Origin: Homarus americanus
Lineage: Eukaryota > Arthropoda > Malacostraca > Decapoda > Nephropidae
Assembly: GCF_018991925.1 (NCBI RefSeq)
Contig: NW_024748870.1
Location: 2,583,030-2,647,029, forward strand
Length of the DNA: 64,000 nucleotides
Direction: 5' to 3'
A program made the position numbers and the translations under genes. Below the pieces are notes generated by a model. It searched no databases. It had not been told where the DNA came from and was given only the letters and a program-made list of their open reading frames with translations. Below, piece by piece: positions 1 through 11,125 of the stretch (position 1 is its first letter; every line of letters begins with the position of its first letter).

Positions 1-116
1 TGGACTGGAGCTAACCCAACCCCAACACCCGCCCTCTCCCTCCCCACCCACCCAAGCGCGAACCAGCGACTCTTAGGGTAGGAGTCAAGCACTATACCCA
101 CTAAATCACCGCATCC
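1..116 (-). repeat. tRNA-derived SINE head, cut by the window edge
   Basis: Read on the minus strand from about 116 downwards, the sequence has a pol III-like layout. An A-box-like TTAGTGGGTATAGTGC is followed about 30 bases later by a B-box-like GGTTCGCGC, as in a tRNA. A GC-rich body (GGGTGGGTGGGGAGGG) follows. The element runs off the left edge, so its tail is not visible. A decayed tRNA gene is the alternative. Confidence 0.45.
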
Positions 117-757
117 ATTACTGTTGTGTTATAAAGTAATAATAATCCTGACACCTACAGAGTTTTAAAGTTGATCATCTCACTCTACACTGTGTTAACC
201 AATCAGAGAGAGAGAGAGAGAGAGCCTCCCACTTCTACCCCAGTGACTAACTGTCCATTTCATGCACTCAACCCTTCTCCCCTCACACCATAGGAAAGAC
301 CCTCTACCTCAATATAGGTCATCTGTTGCAAAGACTTAATTAATACGATAATAACACACCTTTCCCTCCCCCCCAAATAGTATAGGTAGTAATGAAGTAC
401 ACCTTTATTACTTACACCTGAGGGAACCATCTTATGAACAGAGGAGTGTCGTAATCTTATCGTTATCACCTCTTTGACAATGTAACCGAGTGATATCAGA
501 TAAAACATTCAGTTGTGCAGTAGCAGACAGAAAAGTGTACAATTTACGTGCGTGGTGATGTGTTGGTGTTACTTACTGCGTTACAAAGTGTGTGTGTGTG
601 TGTGTTAGACAGGTGTATAATAGCGGAGACGTGTTACTAATCTTTACCAATCGTGACAAGAGCAAAAATCAAGTCATTGTTGGGATGGTGACGTTTTTCA
701 GCTGGTTACACTGTGTCAGCCTCAACTACTCGTCACCATCAACACAGTGTGACGGCA
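117..757. other. Upstream stretch without a recognisable gene
   Basis: AT-rich sequence with a short (GA)n run near 205-224 and a (GT)n run near 588-604. The only ORFs are short and have no coding character. Nothing else is supported here. Confidence 0.5.
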
Positions 758-1157
758 GCGAACAGTGAACAGGAGGTAGCGAACAGTGAACAGGAGGCAG
801 CGGACAGTGAACAGGAGGTAGCGAACAGTGAACAGGAGGTAGCGAACAGTGAACAGGAGGCAGCGGACAGTGAACAGGAGGTAGCGAACAGTGAACAGGA
901 GGCAGCGGACAGTGAACAGGAGGTAGCGAACAGTGAACAGGAGGTGGGGACGGTGAACAGGAGGTAGCGGACAGTGAACAGGAGGTAGCGGACAGTGAAC
1001 AGGAGGTAGCGAACAGTGAACAGGAGGCAGCGGACAGTGAACAGGAGGTAGCGAACAGTGAACAGGAGGCAGCGGACAGTGAACAGGAGGTAGCGAACAG
1101 TGAACAGGAGGCAGCGGACAGTGAACAGGAGGTAGCGAACAGTGAACAGGAGGCAGC
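758..1157. repeat. 21-bp minisatellite, about 19 copies
   Basis: Head-to-tail copies of GCGAACAGTGAACAGGAGGT(A), with GCGGACAGTG and GAGGCA variants alternating. Because 21 is a multiple of 3, several frames stay open. The plus frame reads as a 7-residue repeat (NSEQEVA/DSEQEAA). One copy near 943-961 is 20 bp long and breaks that frame, which argues against selection for protein. It lies just upstream of the CRE-like cluster and the RING gene. Confidence 0.9.
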
Positions 1158-1251
1158 AAACACCTCGACTCTGTTATAGCAAAACACCTTTGACCCTTTG
1201 AAGTCATATCTGGCCCACGTCAACACCACAAATACAGTGACCTCAAAACTA

Positions 1252-1410
1252 CAGTGGCGTCAAAACCACCGTGACGTCGAAATCACATTGACGTCAAAAT
1301 CAACGACGTCAAAACCACAGTGGCGTAAATATCAGTGACGTCAAAACCACATTGACGTCAAAATCAGTGACGTCAAAACCACTGTGACGTCGAAATCACA
1401 TTGATGTCAA
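1252..1410. promoter_or_regulatory. Cluster of CRE-like (TGACGTCA) sites upstream of the RING gene
   Basis: Direct reading shows four exact TGACGTCA palindromes, two TGACGTCG, one CGACGTCA and decayed relatives such as GGCGTCA and TGATGTCA. They are spaced about 16-25 bp apart in a repeat of the type GTGACGTCAAAACCAC. TGACGTCA is the consensus CREB/ATF/AP-1-family site. The cluster ends about 60 bases before the proposed RING start codon. It may be a promoter element array or simply a minisatellite that happens to contain the site. Confidence 0.45.
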
Positions 1411-1466
1411 ACCCAGAGCTACAATGAGATCCACATCGCCACATTGACGTGATCACAACAGCCGCA

Positions 1467-1481
1467 ATGAGGGCGTGCAAG

Positions 1482-1538
<57 letters not shown>

Positions 1539-4267
1539 GTTAGTAATGATGTTGTAAGTAGCTGTTAATGATGGTGTTGAAAGTGCCCCTCCTCCTCCTC
1601 ACCTCTCCCCCCCCCTTCTCCTCCTAGTCAGACAGCATCTTCCCCAACACAATAATTGTATGTATCTCCCCCAGACGGGCGCCCCGGAAGGAGAGGCGCC
1701 GCCCACTCACTGCCCCATCTGCCTGGACGCTTGGGATGCTCAGGAACGGCTGCCGAAGTTCCTCTCGTGTCACCATAGCGTGTGTGTGAGCTGCGTGGAC
1801 CTCCTGTACCAAGCGGCCCTCACCCAAGCCCCGCCAACGTCCCCCGGGTCACCCCCCACACCCACGTCACCTCTGGGTCGTTTCATGGGTTCCAGGTCGT
1901 CCCTAAACGGCGTGTTGGAGCCTGAGGAGCAAGGGGGGTCGTCATGGGTCAAGTGTCCTTTATGTCGTTCCTCTACACTCATTCACGACCCTCATACACT
2001 CCAGACTAACTTCTACCTGAGGGGACTTTTGCGAGCACCATCCGTCCCCAGGTGAGTTGAACCACAAGGGACTGACTCTCTCTCTACATCACATGAGCAC
2101 AACAGGGAGTCAACCAGCCCTCCTCCTATATACCCGAACACCAAACACTTTCACAAACCTAACCTAACCTAACCTAAATTCAACCTGACTAAGTATATAA
2201 GCCTCTGTCCTCATTATACTGGGTGTGTGAGGAGCAGAGTGTTCTTGTGTGTGTGTGTGTGTGTGACCCTCCTGACATCTTCTGCTGTCTCACCTTCAGG
2301 TTGGTGCTGTGGTGTGATACATGCAGCACCGTGGCGGCCCCCTCGTGTGCTCACCACCACCACCGGCCACTACAAGACAAGATGTGTCTACTTCAGGTAC
2401 TGCTAACACATGTCGGGATAACCATCGATATAGTTCTGTTGTTCCCAGCACCATTTGTCTGTCTGTCTTTCTGTATATATATGAATTATAAACGTATATT
2501 AATGTTTACAAATTGTCTCCTCTTTTTCATTATATAACAATCTCTATTTCAACTATATAATCAATATTCCTTTCTTATATATTTCACGATATTTTTCCAG
2601 GATTTTGTAATATTTTATAAACAAGTCCTCGTGAATACTGATCAGATCTCCCACAAGTCAGGACTAAAATATGGAAGGCTATGAGTTTACATTTTTTCTT
2701 GAGACACACTGTACTGTATGGTGAGGCTAGAGATGGTGTGGTCAGGGTGGGTCTTTGAGGCTCCTTGATCACCTTCCAGAATCTTACACCATAGCACAGA
2801 GGGAGTGACTATACTGACCACCTCTAAAGCACGAGTTCGGTGACCCCTCCCTCCTCCTCCCCAGCAGATTGTACAGAATCAATAACGTGTGGTGATGCAT
2901 CTTGGCAGGAGGAGCTTGTAGCAGCGGCTGGCGAGGCGTGTGGGTGGGCGTGTGGGCGTGTAGCGGAGTACGAGAGCCAGGTGGAGGTCTATAGGTGGGT
3001 TTGTCGGCTGTTGCGCCACGCCCACACGCAGGTACTCACCACTCTCACCCACGTCCAACACCAGCACCGCGCCCTCAATCGCTACAATAAGGAGGTCCTC
3101 GCTCTGGTCAGTACTGCACCCTAACACTACAGGTCTTTGTGGACATAACTTAAGGCGGGAAGAAGAGTGATAAACAGTCATAAGTAGAGTGATATATGAG
3201 GTACAAAAACGGGAAGTGTGTGTGTACGCTAAGAAACAAATGAAAAACGCACATATTTCACTAGGCCTGTATCGTTATGTATACATTGTGCACATAAGTT
3301 ATTTACTAGGTTTCTTTTCCAGTAATGTTAGGCTGTGTGGAGGATATATTTTTTTTTATTTCCATGGCGCATGAAAACGAAAAACTTCCTCCAATATATA
3401 AGAGTGAGTGTTTCGATAACTTTACCCTGTGTCTTTATTTAGGTGAACCGCGGGGAGGTGTTGCAGGGGTCACAGGAACTTGAGGAGGAAGCCATCAATG
3501 GACTCGAGACTGTGGTGCAGGAGGTGAAGGACAAACATGAAGAGAAGATTGCTGACGACGATCCTCTGACGTTGACGGATACTTTCCACTTGTCAGCCAA
3601 TCACCGGGGCCCCCAGGGGTACCACCGGGCCCTGCTGGTGCTGGAGGCCGACGAAGCTCTCACTCTCTCCATCTACGGTGAGAAAGAACGAGAGAAACGG
3701 GATGTAGAAGACACCAATGATGAGGAAAGAGATACAGAGCAAAAGAGGCGTTTCTATTCTCTGCAGGAGAACCGACGTAAGGAGTTTTCACCCAAAGCTA
3801 AAATGAAGGTCACGCGTTCTTTCTCCCTGCATGAACCCAGTGACGGGGTGTTGTTGGTCCCGGACAGAGCTGAGAAAGAAACACCGGCAGTCTCACAGCA
3901 CCTCGTGCAGCCCTCCCCTAGCCGCCCTAAACCAAACACACGTGTCAGAGAAACTAACAACATATATGAACCAGAAGATCCCATCAGCGAGCCGTTCACA
4001 CAGGTGACCGCCAGCCACAGCTTCACGATGCCTAAAAAGCCTCCTGTCGAAGCACCACCGAGCCGAGACAACAAGCGCGTCGCAAATCCGTCACCAGTAA
4101 ACTCAAACACGAACCAGACTACTGTTGACGCCAGGGACAGACGTATCGGAGATGGCAATGGCCGTCACCAGAGACGCAACAGACAAGCTGAACCCACACC
4201 CAGGGACCATCAGAGGCAGAGGCCCCAACGAAGACGAAAGGGAAAATCAGGTTGTAGTGTTATGTGA
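1467..4267 (+). CDS. RING-finger (TRIM-like) E3 ligase candidate with C-terminal CaaX box
   Basis: Proposed exons: 1467-1481, 1675-2051, 2300-2396, 2865 (or 2868)-3106, 3443-4267. The start ATG at 1467 encodes MRACK and is spliced in phase to TGAPEGEAPP. A C3HC4 RING follows (CPIC at residues 18-21, then CHHSVCVSC, then CPLC after a long proline-rich loop). Exon 3 has a B-box-like Cys/His stretch (WCDTC..SCAHHHH). Exon 4 and early exon 5 read as amphipathic coiled coil. The tail is charged and disordered, ends in an Arg/Lys-rich run, and terminates in CSVM, a CaaX farnesylation signature. RING proteins of this form are usually ubiquitin E3 ligases; membrane attachment through prenylation is inferred. 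Phases match at exons 1-2, 2-3 and 4-5. The exon 3-4 junction does not: the consensus donor at 2397 is phase 0 but exon 4 needs one carried base, so a micro-exon, a non-consensus donor at 2386 or a base error is likely. An alternative start is ATG 1660. Confidence 0.75.
1485..1537. repeat. (GA)n microsatellite in intron 1 of the RING gene
   Basis: Pure GA dinucleotide run starting directly at the proposed first 5' splice site (AAG|GTAAGAGAG). Confidence 0.9.
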
Positions 4268-4353
4268 TTCCCGGTAACGTCTACTTGACCCCCACACCTT
4301 ACACGGTACACACAGCCTTACATCAGTACTATATGAACTGTCTCTACTGGCTA

Positions 4354-4359
4354 AATAAA
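4354..4359 (+). terminator. Poly(A) signal of the RING gene
   Basis: AATAAA lies 87 bases after the stop codon of the RING gene, in the sequence GGCTAAATAAACTC. This is the first canonical signal downstream. Confidence 0.6.
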
Positions 4360-4654
4360 CTCACCAAGTCCAACCAGAAAATATAACAGCAAGAGGAAGT
4401 AAGTGACTGATGATATCGTTGTCTTATGTCGCTGACCCTCTTGCTTCACCTTCTGTTACTCATGTTATAATGATTTGTGTGAATGTGATACAAAATATAA
4501 TCAAATATATATATCCCCCAAAATAGGTGAAGTAGAATGTTATCATAAGGCGCCTGAACTTTGGCTTATGTGTTGTAAGTTTATGATAAATAATCAGAAG
4601 AATGGCTCGACTTTTTCTCGCCTGCCAGTGTTGGTGACGGATACGATTAGACCT

Positions 4655-4965
4655 GGACCCCTAACCTAACTTAACCTAACGTAATCCACCCCTAACCTAG
4701 CTTAACCTAACCCACCCCTAACCTAAACCACCCCCCCTAACCTAAACCACCCCTAACCTAGACTAACCTAAACCACCCCTAACCTAGACTAACCCTAAAA
4801 CCACCCCTAACCAAGCTTAACCTAACCCACCCCTAACCAAGCTTAACCTAACCCACCCCTAACCAAGCTTAACCTAATCCACCCCTAACCTAGCTTAACC
4901 TAATCCACCCCTAACCTAACTTAATTTACCCCTTACCTAACCTAACCTACCCCACCCAAACTTAA
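4655..4965. repeat. Degenerate (CCTAA)n / CCACCCCTAACC array
   Basis: About 300 bp of CCTAACCTAAC and CCACCCCTAACC variants. TTAGG/CCTAA is the arthropod telomeric unit. Here it is interspersed and degenerate, so it is an interstitial array, not a chromosome end. Confidence 0.85.
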
Positions 4966-7764
4966 CCTCGTCATTATCAACAAAATAATAGTGTAACCTC
5001 CATATAAAGAACTTCTCTCTCCATTTAATCCGTTAGATGGAGGGTTTCACATCTAACGGACTCTCGATATAGCGGACTTTCCTCGCCAATTTCACCCTTA
5101 ATACTATTGGTTGAATTGGGTTAGGTTAGGTTATGTTTAATAACTTCACACATTATTGTTACATAGAGACACTCACTAATCACTATTTCAAACCTTTAAC
5201 CGAGTTTTCTTTATCTATAATCTATCAGAATTATCAAAAGAAATGTACCTTTATCTAGAGTTACAAACAGCTGATTAGATAATGCATTTACTGTAATAAG
5301 AAGGTTTAGTCATTGTACAATAATTATATACTTTGAGTCGAGTTTTAGAATTACCGTACGACATGACTACAGGGTGTCTTATAAAAAAAATGTATACAAA
5401 CTTCCTTACATTCATAAACAAATAAGGATAATATTGCTGTTGTAAAAAGAAACATTCGTGTGATATCTATGGAAATCCGTCAGGCGTTGTGTTTGCATTT
5501 TTTTAGGGGATATCTTTACAAAACACATTAGGTTATGGATCCCCTGACTACCAGAAGTATGATAAATACCTTAAGCCAAATGATTAAAAAAAGTACCGTA
5601 GTAGAAATAAGCATCCAATGTCTTTGTTCTTTATCCCTGATCTAAATACCTTAGTCTTTACCATTGTTTGTATATTCGTATTGTCTAGTTACATTGTTGA
5701 TATACTCGTACGGTCTGTTATGAAACTGTTGGGTTGGTCCTCTAATTATATGTAAGCCTTATAATGTTTGTGTAATGTTCTGTGATTTAGACTACTGATG
5801 AAATAAACGGTTAAGTGTCGATGTGAAGTACTTTAATAATGAATGATTTGTGGCATTTAACAGGGAATAGTTTTTGGAGACCTAAAGACTGCAGTTGCCA
5901 TTTCACAAATAATATGCATCTATGAGAGAAAACCAAGGGGTGACTGAAATAATGTTATTAAGTTATTTCTCCTCAATCTTTTGGTTACGTCTATTTAATC
6001 TAAAGACATATTCTTACGGATATCCATGTTTATTCTCCATGGACTCGGTTCCTGGGATTCGACTCTTTTATTATGCAATCGAAAGCGCCAGTTCATTCTT
6101 CAACAATCATCCAAACGAAATGAAAGATAAAAACAAAACCAGCTGAGTAAATCCACTAAATGACTCGTGTTTCTAACATAAGGAAGTATCTGGTATGGAC
6201 AGCAGGCATTATCTATATTGCCTACATACATGCTAAACTGTACACCTACATTGTCTGTACACATGATGAACAATGTACAATACCTTGATTCTGTCTATGC
6301 ACATGCTGAATCCACCGTCCGCTCAACCACACTGATTTAAGAGTACTGAATGCTACCCTTCTCAAGCTGCCCCCGTGTGTCTCTAAAATCCTAAAATTTG
6401 TCGACATTTGAATGGTTTAACTACCAGTGAACAGTTGTACAAACATCCAACAATACTCGTTGCCTAATAACAGTAGTGCATCGTTTAATTCACTTTCCGT
6501 TTTCTAATGAGTCAACTCTGGGTAACTGTTTCTTCACTCAGTACTTCCTCGCTTGAAAGTCTTAGCTGTTATTGAACTAAAGAATACGTTTCCGAGTGTT
6601 ATATTTAGCATCAATGAATTATATATAAATGTTCATATTTTGATCTTATTAAATTCGTTTTGACTCAAAATCATTTCGTGTTTGTTTTATAAAGTAATGT
6701 TTATTTTAATAAGTATTATAATAATGCTTCCTTTTAATACAAGCACGAAATAATAAGCCTCTAATACAAATAGCGCCTTTAATACCGTTCATAAAAGAAA
6801 AGCATTTGTTCAGGTCAGGCTTTGGGTAAATATCTAGGTAATGGAAGGTTAGGGTAGCTATCCAAGACTATCCTAAGTTAATTCGGCTTATGGTTTCTTA
6901 CTATTTTTATTCCTATATTATTCTTGTACTTGTTAAAGAAATGTGAATTTGCTTGAGAAATTTCATCTTAGATAATGTTATTCCCTCAAAGTAGGTCAGT
7001 TAGGTAATGGATACAGTTGATCCGTTTTCTTTGACGCATAAGTATTCTGGGTGGATAAACTCTTTCATTTCAGGAAGCAAACGTAGATACTGTGTAAAGT
7101 TGACTAAGCTAATGAAACCCCATACCGGACGAGGTGGTCTACATAACACCAGTATGGAGGTTAACAGACTCTCTTATCCTAGAGAGAAAATAATACCAAT
7201 TTAATTCACCGTCATCTTGAAGTGGTTTGATTTAGTACTAAGGATGAAATAATTTCCTTGTTCCCCAATAAACTTACATCCTGTTTGTGGTACTTGTCTT
7301 AGGGTGAGCATTAAATTGGGCTCACCATTCAATAAATTTGTGCAAGAGCTCCGCAAGTTTATTAATAAATTGAATACAAATTTACCGTAAAGAAAATTTG
7401 AAAATTCTTGGAGTCCAAAAACGTTATCGAGGTAAAATATCGGATGCAAGAAAAATCGGCATAAGTTAAGCTGATTTCCATCACCCACTGACCCTTTCCA
7501 GTGTGCAAGCCATTTTGAGGCAAACAAAATATTTATAAGACTATAGAGTTAACCTGAAGTGGTTTAATTTTGTTTTGGGTCCGTATGTGTGACAGGTTGC
7601 GTCAAGTAGCCCTGGAATGTTATGCTTTTGACGAGGTTATTGGGCTATCAGTAGTTAAGCGGATGATAGTGGTTACAGGGTAGTTCCTTCACTTCCATGC
7701 ACTTGAAGAACATGTAAATAATAAATATATAAATAATCCGTAAGATTTAAGACATTAGCCCAGA
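4966..7764. other. Intergenic, AT-rich, no gene seen
   Basis: No exon-like frame with good splice sites was recognised on either strand. Visible structure: a short hairpin (TCCGTTAGATG / CATCTAACGGA) at 5029-5061 that resembles a Tigger-type end, and a decayed MITE at about 5369-5530. ORFs at 7007-7204 and 7201-7527 are isolated, AT-rich and unrecognised. Confidence 0.45.
5369..5530. repeat. Decayed MITE, family with copies at 49.35 kb and 59.12 kb
   Basis: Contains ACAGGGTGTCTTATAAAAAA near the left end, the shared internal block GGATAATATTGCTGTTGTAA, and GTTTGCATTTTTTTAG near the right end. The same order of blocks occurs at 49345-49555, which has clear terminal inverted repeats. This copy is diverged. 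Confidence 0.5.
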
Positions 7765-8065
7765 CGGGTATAGGCAAGTTAGGTGGCCTTGGCAGAGGTC
7801 GCCGACCCATATCGGGGTGGGGGGGGGGGGAAATCGAACCACAAATATAGAAATGAAGAAAAAACTAAATCAACTAATTGTGAAACAATATATGTATGTT
7901 GTGTTGTCAAAGTAAGAGAAACAATTCAGACCCTGCAATTGTGTGTAAATGAGGCAGAAAGTCAGATCATCAACATATGGCAGCAGGGTCTACCATTAGA
8001 CAACACATTATGCTTCCAATATCTTCCCAGGCGGTAGTACCTCCCTGTTTGGTACCTGCCTATGC
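7765..8065 (-). repeat. Dispersed repeat family R1, copy 1
   Basis: Shares long blocks with three other places in the window, in inverted order relative to the copy at 35405: GCAGCAGGGTCTACCATTAG, ATTATGCTTCCAATATCTTC, and CCAGGCGGTAGTACCTCCCT. It holds no coding frame. SINE-like in size, but no pol III boxes were recognised. Confidence 0.75.
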
Positions 8066-8338
8066 CTGTCAATGTTGCAGTGTATTATACGCAAGACACT
8101 AAAACACAAGTAAATAATTCGAAGCCATTAATGCTGTAGATGTTTAGAACAATAAACATACCAATAAAAGTACAAATATATATTTCACATTTTGTTTACA
8201 CATTTAACAGGCAGAAAAAGTTGATAAGTTTGGTGGGATTTTTTCTACCTATAAACAACTGTGAATTAAAAATGATCATCTCAGGTTTTCAGTATTTGTA
8301 ATATACCCGAATATGATAATTAAAACCCTTACATATAG

Positions 8339-8344
8339 TTTATT
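8339..8344 (-). terminator. Poly(A) signal of the small secreted-protein gene
   Basis: TTTATT on the plus strand gives AATAAA on the minus strand, about 120 bases past the stop codon at 8466-8468. Confidence 0.5.
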
Positions 8345-8465
8345 TTATATAATATTATGAAGGGAAGGCAAGAGCTGGGTCAGTGAGGGGACATGAGTCA
8401 ATGGCGATGAGAAGGGAGGAGGATGACATTGGTGGCAGGGAAAGATGAAGGGAAGAACATTTGGT

Positions 8466-9861
8466 CTACTGTGAGTTCCGCTCGTTGATCCAGGTGCTAA
8501 TTTTATTATCAATGTTTCCGACTTTGGTCTTAACATCATTATACATCTCCTGGAAGGTTTTGTTCTTCATAACGTCGGCTTTCTCCTGTAACAACAAAAA
8601 AGAACTTTCTGTTATTATCATTTAAATTACACTACTATTTTTAATTATCTAAAATAGAATAAATGTTCAAGTGGACTCTTACATGTGAATATACAGGGTG
8701 GAACAAACTGAACTCTTATAAATACAAGGAAACTGAAGCATAAGACAAGTACTTTAAAAAAAATATATTGACATACCTTAATCCAGGACCTGACGGGATT
8801 CAAGGAACTAACGAGTGCTTGGATCATTACATTTTCCTTCGCCCACTTGTTCGCAACCGCCACCTATAACACCATAACACTGTATTAATACATTCACCCC
8901 TTGTCATTTATTACTCCAGAATTCACCACTTCACCAAACAACACTCAATATAAATCTATCCTTTTATGGCTTAGAGTAACTTAAAACACGAGATGATATA
9001 TATAACAGAAAATTCCCAAATAACACAACGGCTAGCACCATTATTTACCGTTTTCTTTACATCAGTGGCAACTTCTGTAGGCGTCTTGGTGGGGAATTTT
9101 TTGACGAAGTAGTCAGTCATGGGCCGGAATAAATTCTTAAGAGCATTAATGGTCTTGGATCCCGTATACCTGAAAGAGTATTGACTTTATAATGAATACC
9201 GAAAAACCTTCCAAAATCACCGAGTTTCAAAGTTTGATAAATATAAGGTAATTATAAGTTAGAAATAATAGTTTACATAAATATTTACTTTGGTTAAGAA
9301 GACGATTGTGGGTTATATTTAGTCTATACACAATTACTTATAAGAACTTTTTATAACTGCAAAGGCGTAAAAATAGTTTCCAATCCATATCTTATTAAAA
9401 TTCTACTAACTAAAGTGGAATCATTGAACAAAAAATAACACGTATATAAGACTGAACCATGGCTGAACAAAGGTTACTATCACTTGAGGTTTGTTCATCA
9501 ATATAATCAGAACAACTACATTATGGAAGGAAACATTGAGTGATCACCTAAACATCTTCGAGTCAATAACCTTACAACATTCCACAGCAACACTGGAGCA
9601 TCATAACACTGACTGCAGCATCACAACACTGACTGGAGCATCACAACACTGACTGGAGCATCACAACACTGACTGCAGCATCACAACACTGACTGGAGCA
9701 TCACAACACTATATAGAAGGAAATAATGCAAATACAGTATCAAAAGTTAACCTGTGAACTTACGTTTCTTCTGGGTTGTTGTTGTTGTCAAGCGGGACAG
9801 CGAACACCTGGGCTACCGCCACTACCAGGAGTGCAGCCACGAGGAACCAAGACACACGCAT
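8466..9861 (-). CDS. Small secreted cysteine-free helical protein, 141 aa, complete
   Basis: Four coding exons on the minus strand: 9764-9861, 9049-9169, 8777-8863, 8466-8585. All have canonical donors (GTAAGT, GTAAAT, GTATGT) and acceptors, all phases agree, and the total is 426 nt including TAG. The protein begins MRVSWFLVAALLVV..VFA, a clear signal peptide of about 21 residues, followed by VPLDNNNN. The mature part is Lys/Asp/Asn-rich, has no cysteine, and reads as several amphipathic helices (for example NALKNLFRPMTDYFVKKF and VMKNKTFQEMYNDVKTKV), with recurring W and charged residues. A 3' splice site just before the ATG (CTTACAG|GTGACAATG) implies an upstream 5' UTR exon. I do not recognise the family. 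A hemolymph or lipid-associated helical protein is only a guess. Confidence 0.8.
9592..9711. repeat. 20-bp minisatellite in intron 1 of the secreted-protein gene
   Basis: About six copies of CATCACAACACTGACTGGAG, with a CTGCAG variant, between exons 9764-9861 and 9049-9169. Confidence 0.9.
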
Positions 9862-10034
9862 TGTCACCTGTAAGATGAAGAAGAATCATTTAAAGAATTG
9901 CATTACACTTCTCAGTATAAAAATAATAATAAATGCGGCGTGGTGTGAAGCTGTGAGACCTATTTGTGATTTATTGAGTACATTAGGTGTTGTCCTTCCA
10001 TTAAAAGTAAGGGTGAAGGATTTTTTTTACGGGG

Positions 10035-10380
10035 ATTAACCCACCCGGGCACAGGTCACTGATCCACATCGGGGCCTGGGGGGCGAAAATGTAATAATAA
10101 TTCATAATAAATAAAAATTTAAATAAAAACAAAATAATAATAATGATAATAATAACACTGTAATAGTAATAATACTCACAATAAAGAACCATAAAGAAAT
10201 AAAACAAAATATCAAAAGTGAGAAACAATATATGTACGTTGTGTTGTCAAAATAAGAGACACAATTGAGACCCTGCAATTGTGTGTATATGAGGCAGAAA
10301 GTCAGTTCAGCGACCTGAGACTTGGTCACAATTTGTGAGATGCCATACGGCAGCAGGGTCTACCATTAGAGTGTTGGAAT
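10035..10380 (-). repeat. Dispersed repeat family R1, copy 2
   Basis: Contains CCCACCCGGGCACAGGTCAC, GAAACAATATATGTACGTTG, CCCTGCAATTGTGTGTATAT and GCAGCAGGGTCTACCATTAG, matching the copies at 7765 and 35405. An (AAT)n-rich centre is expanded in this copy. Confidence 0.8.
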
Positions 10381-10679
10381 AATCGTGTTACAGGTTTGTT
10401 TTTTATCTGTTGAAGTATCAGATGTGTCAACTAGTCACCTCGCTGTGTGGCAGACTAAAATCTCGAGGGTTCAGTTATATAAATACGTAAACAAGACTTG
10501 GTGTGGTGATGAAACGGTAATGGTGGATGGAGAGCGGGAGTTGGCAGGGTGGTGGTAGCAGGTAGCCTCACTGAAGCCTTAAGACTTGGTGAGTTAGGGT
10601 GGAAGGGGAGGTGGTGGTGGTGTGGTAGGGGAGGTGGTGGTGGTGGTGTGGTAGGGGTGGTGGTAGGACTCGTAGCAAC

Positions 10680-10905
10680 AGATTTAAGTTGGATAAGTTA
10701 GGTTTAGGAGGGAGATAGGAAGGAACTGGTGTACAAATAGGGTGGTGGACGAGTGGAACAAGCTTAGCAACTTTGTAGTAAGTGCGGGAACGCTGGAAAG
10801 TTTTAAAAGGAGGCTAGATAGATTCATGGATGATAGAGAGTGGTAGTAACTCTCGACAGGAGCTGCCATGCACAGGCCAACCGGCCTATTGCAGACTCCT
10901 TATTT
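10680..10905 (+). mobile_element. CR1-like LINE 3' tail fragment
   Basis: A broken plus-strand frame reads like the C-terminus of the LINE ORF2 (a W-W/DEWNKL-type segment followed by LESFKRRLDRFM). After it comes the 3' UTR signature AGGCCAACCGGCCTATTGCAG and TTTTCTTATG. The same tail occurs after the longer copies at 17.3, 18.6, 33.6 and 34.6 kb. Confidence 0.75.
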
Positions 10906-11125
10906 TCTTATGTGGTGGTGGTGTGGTAGGGGTGGTGGTGGTGTGGTAGGTGGTGGTGGTGGTGGTAGGGGTGGTGGTGGTGCTGCATTGGTGGTGAGGG
11001 GTAGTGGGTGGTGGTGGTGGTGGGGGTGGTGGTGTGGTGTGGTGGTGGTGTGGTGCGGTAGGGGTGGTGGTGTGGTAGGGGTGGTGGTGGTGTGGTAGGG
11101 GTGGTGGTGGTGCGGTAGGGGTGGT
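10906..11125. repeat. GTGGTG-rich microsatellite
   Basis: Low-complexity GGTGGTGGTGTGGTAGGG repeats, with a related stretch at 10610-10665. Open frames here are artefacts of composition. Confidence 0.9.

Noticed and set aside
713..1229. NSEQEVA heptapeptide protein and overlapping minus-strand ORFs
   Set aside because: Products of a 21-bp minisatellite. A 20-bp unit destroys the plus frame, and no gene context is visible.
4655..4965. Telomere
   Set aside because: CCTAA repeats are short, degenerate and internal, with genes on both sides; similar tracts recur through the window.
7201..7527. 108-aa minus-strand ORF
   Set aside because: Isolated, AT-rich, no splice partners or family features; kept only as part of the intergenic description.
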